64,000 nucleotides of DNA from Candidatus Accumulibacter proximus. GTDB lineage: Bacteria > Pseudomonadota > Gammaproteobacteria > Burkholderiales > Rhodocyclaceae. The stretch is from positions 1-64,000 of the forward strand of contig JADJMH010000009.1 in assembly GCA_016709675.1 (NCBI GenBank), written 5' to 3'. The translations under genes and the position numbers were made by a program. Below are positions 60,285 to 64,000 of this stretch, one piece after another; within the stretch, counting starts at the first letter, position 1, and each line of letters starts with the position of its first letter. The notes beneath the pieces were generated by a model. It was not told the DNA's origin. It did not search any database and worked only from the letters and a program-made list of their open reading frames with translations.

Positions 60285-61670
60285 ATGGCAAAAGCCGAAA
60301 AAGTCAAGAAAGCGAAAGAAGTCGAACAGGTCGAAGAGGCGGCCCCGGTCGTTTCCCCAGACTTCGTCAAGATCACCAAGGTCGTCGGTCGGCAGATCCT
60401 CGACTCGCGCGGCAACCCGACCGTTGAAGTCGACATCACGCTCGACAATGGTTTCATGGCTCGTGCCGCCGTACCCTCCGGCGCTTCGACCGGTGAGTTC
60501 GAAGCCTGCGAGCTGCGCGACGGCGACAAGAAGGTCTATCTGGGCAAGGGTGTGCTGAAGGCTGTCGAATCGGTCAATACGAAGATCGCCAAACTGCTCA
60601 AGGGCAAGAACCCGCTCAACCAGCGCGAACTCGACGAGGCGATGATCGCTCTCGACGGCACTCCGAACAAGTCGAGTCTCGGCGCCAACGCAATCCTCGG
60701 TGCTTCGATGGCCATCACCCTGGCTGGTGCCAACGTCAGCAAGATGCCGCTCTGGAAGTACATCGGCAAGATTCACAAGAACCGCGATTTCGCCTTGCCG
60801 ACGCCGATGGCCAACATCATCAACGGGGGCAAGCACGCCGACAACCTGATCGACTTCCAGGAGTTCATGATCATGCCGGTCGGCGCCGAGTCTTTCTCGC
60901 AAGGCCTGCAATGGATCACCGAAGTATTTCACGCGCTGAAGGGCATCCTCAAGAAGGGTGGGCATGTGACGGCAGTCGGCGACGAAGGCGGCTTCGCGCC
61001 CAACCTGACCAACGACGAATCGCTCGAAGTCGTCATGCAGGCAATCGTCGCCGCCGGTTACAAGCCGGGCAAGCAGATTGCCATCGCGCTCGACTGTGCT
61101 TCTTCCGAACTCTTTGACGAAGGTGGCCGCAAGGGCTACAAGTTCTGGAAGTCGAATCCCGACAAGCTGTTTACCGACGACGAAATGATTGCGGTGTACA
61201 CCGACTGGTGCAAGAAATACCCGATCGTGTCGATCGAGGATGGCCTCGACCAGAGCGACTGGGAAGGCTATGTCAAGCTGACCAAGGCGCTGGGCAGCAA
61301 GGTGCAAATCGTCGGCGACGACTTTTTCGTCACCAACCCCACCCGCCTCAAGCAGGGCATCGACATGAAGGCGGCCAACGCAATCCTGATCAAGGTCAAC
61401 CAGATCGGCACCGTCACCGAAACGCTCGACGCCATCAAGATGGCGCAGAAGGCCGGCTATGGCGTGATCTCTTCGCATCGCTCGGGCGAGACCGAAGACT
61501 CCTTCATTGCCGACCTGGCCGTCGGAACCGGTGCCGGGCAGATCAAGACCGGTTCGCTGTCGCGCACCGACCGCATCTGCAAGTACAACCAGCTGCTGCG
61601 CATCGAGGAGCAGCTGGGCAGCAAGGCCGTCTACAAGGGCCTGAAGTCGATCAAGGGCGCCGGCTTCTAG
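60285..61670 (+). CDS. eno: Enolase with N-terminal extension
   Basis: A 461-residue 2-phosphoglycerate hydratase of glycolysis. The core starts at about residue 28 with FVKITKVVGRQILDSRGNPT; substrate loop GASTGEFEA, magnesium ligands in IALDCASSE, SIEDGLDQSDWEG and GDDFFVTNP, and the catalytic region IKVNQIGT and SHRSGETED are all intact. Compared with the usual ~430 residues it has about 26 extra N-terminal residues rich in lysine, glutamate and alanine (KAEKVKKAKEVEQVEEAAP). ATG 60285 is supported by GGAG 8 nt upstream. A strong terminator follows. Confidence 0.95.
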   Translation: MAKAEKVKKAKEVEQVEEAAPVVSPDFVKITKVVGRQILDSRGNPTVEVDITLDNGFMARAAVPSGASTGEFEACELRDGDKKVYLGKGVLKAVESVNTKIAKLLKGKNPLNQRELDEAMIALDGTPNKSSLGANAILGASMAITLAGANVSKMPLWKYIGKIHKNRDFALPTPMANIINGGKHADNLIDFQEFMIMPVGAESFSQGLQWITEVFHALKGILKKGGHVTAVGDEGGFAPNLTNDESLEVVMQAIVAAGYKPGKQIAIALDCASSELFDEGGRKGYKFWKSNPDKLFTDDEMIAVYTDWCKKYPIVSIEDGLDQSDWEGYVKLTKALGSKVQIVGDDFFVTNPTRLKQGIDMKAANAILIKVNQIGTVTETLDAIKMAQKAGYGVISSHRSGETEDSFIADLAVGTGAGQIKTGSLSRTDRICKYNQLLRIEEQLGSKAVYKGLKSIKGAGF

Positions 61671-61688
61671 ACTGCGCCGCAAGACGGG

Positions 61689-61719
61689 AAAAGGCATCGC
61701 TGCGGCGATGCCTTTTTTT
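61689..61719 (+). terminator. Intrinsic terminator of eno
   Basis: GGCATCGC-TGCG-GCGATGCC (61693-61712) forms an 8-bp stem with a 4 nt loop followed by seven T. Preceding A residues allow some function for the convergent - strand gene too. Confidence 0.9.
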
Positions 61720-61736
61720 CATTCCGGTCTGGCCCA

Positions 61737-62876
61737 TCACAAGCCCGCCTTGTCGAGCCGTTTGATGAAGGCGGACTTGCGCGCGTGCGCCTGACGCAGC
61801 GACGCGAGGCGCAGCCGGAAGTCGCCGCCCTTGCCGCGCGCAGCGAGGTCTCGCAGGTCGACCAACTGCCGCACGGCCTGATCATAGCCGGCGGCCTGCG
61901 CGGTCGCGACGAGCGTTTCGATTTCGGCCCACAGTCTGGCCTCGCGCCCGACGAGGCTGTCCAGGTGCTTCTCCCTGGCGGCTGCCGCCTCCCGCTCGCG
62001 CCGCATCTTTTCCGCTGTCTGTTTCTCGGCCTCGATGCGTTTCCTCTGCCTGGCGTGCGCCGCTGCAGCTGCGAGCAGTTGCCCGACAGTCCTGCCGCTG
62101 GTCACCGGCCCTGCGCCGGCAGCGCTGCGTTGCCGTAGGAAGCGTTGTAGCAGTTCCGCGATAGCGGCTTGATCCGACTCGACGACGAGTTTCGTGATCA
62201 ACTCGTCCTTTTCGGCGGTGGCCAGCGTGCCCACCCAGGCAAGAAACTCGTCACGATCGAGAGCAAGGTCCGGGAGTGGCGAACTTGCCTTCGCGGCAAC
62301 GTGCAGCAAGTCGCCGTCAATACGCAGGAAGTCCGCCAGACTGTCGAGAGAGGCACTCAGCTGGCCAAGGCCCGGCGGCACCGGCGGCTCCGCTTCCTTG
62401 CTGTCGATCTCTCCCGCCTGCACCCGCAGCAGCCAGCCGAGGTAGAGCGCCCGCAGATCACCGCGTGCCAGCTCGGCACGGACCGAAATCAGCGACGAGA
62501 GCTGTCCTTCGCCCTCGACCCACTCACCGCCATCCTCGTCGTCGGAGGAGAAAGAGAGGATGACCTTGCCGGACTTCACATTGACGAAGGCGCTGTCGCT
62601 GCCGAAGTAGGCGAGGGCGGTCGCCGGATTCAGCAGGCGCGGCGGCAGGCGCAGCTTCAGGATGTGCGTGCCCCAGTTGGCGAGATAGAGGAAGGCGTCG
62701 AAGTAACGCTCCATCCAGACGTCAGGCTGACCCTTGAAGTCGCCCCACGCATACTCGTTCACGAAACTCGTCGGCGTGATGCGCGCCCGCGTCGAGACCG
62801 CCCGCAGCTCGCCCATTTCGGCGGCGGTGAGCGGTCGGTCGATGGCCTGGAATTCGTAGTATTGGTATTCGCTCAT
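61737..62876 (-). CDS. Conserved protein of unknown function
   Basis: A 379-residue protein I do not assign to a function. The N-terminus MSEYQYYEFQAIDRPLTAAE is followed by a mixed alpha/beta region (to about 240) with YFDAFLYLANWGTHILKLRL and WLLRVQAGEIDSKEAEPPVP, and a C-terminal, highly charged helical part (~260-375, ARQRKRIEAEKQTAEKMRRE) that is probably a coiled coil. No signal peptide or membrane helix, so cytoplasmic. It converges on eno, sharing the terminator region, and has a 210 nt gap to arsJ upstream. Homologues with the same start sequence are, from memory, sometimes next to SWIM zinc-finger and helicase genes; no such partner is visible here. Confidence 0.7.
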   Translation of the reverse strand: MSEYQYYEFQAIDRPLTAAEMGELRAVSTRARITPTSFVNEYAWGDFKGQPDVWMERYFDAFLYLANWGTHILKLRLPPRLLNPATALAYFGSDSAFVNVKSGKVILSFSSDDEDGGEWVEGEGQLSSLISVRAELARGDLRALYLGWLLRVQAGEIDSKEAEPPVPPGLGQLSASLDSLADFLRIDGDLLHVAAKASSPLPDLALDRDEFLAWVGTLATAEKDELITKLVVESDQAAIAELLQRFLRQRSAAGAGPVTSGRTVGQLLAAAAAHARQRKRIEAEKQTAEKMRREREAAAAREKHLDSLVGREARLWAEIETLVATAQAAGYDQAVRQLVDLRDLAARGKGGDFRLRLASLRQAHARKSAFIKRLDKAGL

Positions 62877-63088
62877 GGGTTTGAACTGGCGGTGAAGTTG
62901 CGTCCGGATACAACGGCTGGAGTATAGGTAGCCTGAGTGAAACCCGTCAATCGCGCCTGACGGGCAGGTGATATAGGGGCGCGCGGTTTGCGAGCTGTAT
63001 CGTCACCCAGAGCGATGGCCATCAGAGAAGCTTCCCGGATCGCGGTCAAGGGGCACGGTTGAAATCGCCATTGATCGCGCTGCCTGCG

Positions 63089-64000
63089 CTAATCCCCGAG
63101 GTCGTCGAGCTTGATCGGCTTGCTCCTCGGACCGAGGTTGCGTGGCAGCAGCAGCGACAGCAGGCCGGCGACGAGCACGAAGGCTGACGACGCCCACAGG
63201 CAGGCGATCAGACCGTTGCTCGGCCCGCTTTGTAGACCCCACTGATAGAGGGCCCCGGACAGCACCGTGCCGGCGAGACGACCAGCGGCGTTGGCCATGT
63301 AGTAGAAGCCGACGCTCATCGCGACCTTGTCGCTGTCGGTGTAGGCGAGAATCAGGTAGGAGTGCACCGCCGAGTTCAAGGCAAAAACCGCCCCGAAGAT
63401 GATCAGTCCGGCGACGACGACGATGCTTGGCGCGACCCCGGCGCCGAGAGCGAGGGCGATGCCGGCCGGCAGCGCGGCGAGGACGAAGGCGAGAATCGTC
63501 GCCGTCCGCCCATCGGGCTCATGCCTCTCCTCGACGCGGCTACGCAACAGACCCGGCGTCGCCGCCTGGACGATGCCGTAACCAATCACCCACACCGCGA
63601 GAAAGCCGCCTGACTGCCAGAAAGTCCAGCCAAGCACGCTGGAGAGGAAAACCGGCAGACCGACGACGAACCAGACGTCGCGCGCACCGAAGAGAAAAAT
63701 CCGCGCCGCGGCAAGCTTGTTGACCGCCCCGTTACGCGAGAACATCTGCCCGAACTTGGCCTTCTTGTTGGCCTGGCCGAGGCCGCCGCGCATCAGGATG
63801 GCGGTGAGGATCAAGGTCGTGCCGACCAGTGCAACCAGCAGCTTGAGCGCTGTCTGGAAGTCGAGCAGGGTCAGCAGCAGACCGCCGAGGAAGAAGCCCA
63901 CCCCTTTCAGTGCATTCTTCGACCCGGTCAGGATCGACACCCAGCGGTACAGCGTTGCCGAGGCATTCTCGGGAACGATCAGCTTGACCGCGCTCTTCGA
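63089..64000 (-). CDS. arsJ: Organoarsenical efflux MFS transporter ArsJ (5' end outside window)
   Basis: The last ~303 residues of a major facilitator family protein; the frame stays open to the window edge. The segments VPENASATLYRWVSILTGSK and NALKGVGFFLGGLLL, FGARDVWFVVGLPVFL, and VKLIVPENAS are the hallmark of ArsJ, which exports 1-arseno-3-phosphoglycerate made by a dedicated GAPDH from arsenate. About eight hydrophobic helices are visible. A gap-type dehydrogenase gene is expected next to it, beyond position 64000. The rest of the protein, about 100 residues, is missing. Confidence 0.85.
   Translation of the reverse strand, partial: SKSAVKLIVPENASATLYRWVSILTGSKNALKGVGFFLGGLLLTLLDFQTALKLLVALVGTTLILTAILMRGGLGQANKKAKFGQMFSRNGAVNKLAAARIFLFGARDVWFVVGLPVFLSSVLGWTFWQSGGFLAVWVIGYGIVQAATPGLLRSRVEERHEPDGRTATILAFVLAALPAGIALALGAGVAPSIVVVAGLIIFGAVFALNSAVHSYLILAYTDSDKVAMSVGFYYMANAAGRLAGTVLSGALYQWGLQSGPSNGLIACLWASSAFVLVAGLLSLLLPRNLGPRSKPIKLDDLGD

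Noticed and set aside
60270..61697. 475-codon - strand open frame antisense to eno
   Set aside because: Mirror of the enolase coding sequence; enolase motifs are unambiguous.

Overview
The window looks like chromosomal DNA from a GC-rich betaproteobacterium. A Rhodocyclales member such as an Accumulibacter/Dechloromonas-type organism is my best guess. The evidence is the zapB-zapA-6S RNA arrangement, the cbpA-cbpM and Hsp20 cluster, the PepSY/cytochrome b561 pair, the B12-riboswitch-controlled btuBCD genes and a complete Lap biofilm-adhesin locus. This placement is inference from gene content, not from a marker-gene search.

Layout. (1) 1-6265, + strand: a damaged defence cluster with a DUF3644-type protein (truncated by the window edge), a frame-broken Xre/ImmA metallopeptidase, a DUF4411/PIN protein, a RhuM-Fic protein whose Fic core is replaced by exactly 20 C, and a frame-broken type I restriction subunit HsdR. 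A G/C-only stretch and a palindromic repeat follow. (2) 6756-12411: a DnaQ-like exonuclease, a DUF4824/DUF2157 membrane pair, two Hsp20 chaperones behind a sigma-32-like promoter, then divergent cbpA-cbpM and a PepSY protein. (3) 12487-16607: cytochrome b561, then an alpha/beta hydrolase - acyl-CoA ligase - SDR cassette. (4) 16690-21618: terminator, 6S RNA, zapA and zapB on the - strand; cobalamin riboswitch and btuB-btuC-btuD on the + strand. (5) 21734-28061: bacteriohemerythrin, an ABC-F ATPase, purU, thrH, and a QseBC-type two-component system.

(6) 28302-58439 is the centrepiece: a complete LapABCDEG-type system. Divergent transcripts encode the outer-membrane pore LapE with a translationally coupled orphan amino-acid-type binding protein (- strand), and the periplasmic protease LapG with the c-di-GMP receptor LapD (+ strand). 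On the - strand lapB-lapC-luxR-like-lapA encode the type I secretion ABC transporter, its adaptor, an atypical LuxR regulator, and a giant adhesin of about 6,800 codons. The adhesin carries an N-terminal retention module with a visible TAAG LapG site, about 59 alternating Ig-like repeats of two types, a beta-propeller-like module, a VCBS-like domain, RTX repeats and a C-terminal secretion signal. Its repeat region is full of 1-2 nt indels, in places very densely, so the reading frame is broken in this sequence. By the known Lap mechanism, high c-di-GMP lets LapD sequester LapG so that LapA stays anchored; low c-di-GMP frees LapG to cut LapA.

(7) 58870-64000: an alpha-methylacyl-CoA racemase-like CoA-transferase family III protein, enolase with an N-terminal extension, a conserved protein of unknown function, and the 3' part of arsJ (organoarsenical efflux), which runs off the window. 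No tRNA, rRNA, CRISPR array, transposase or prophage was found.
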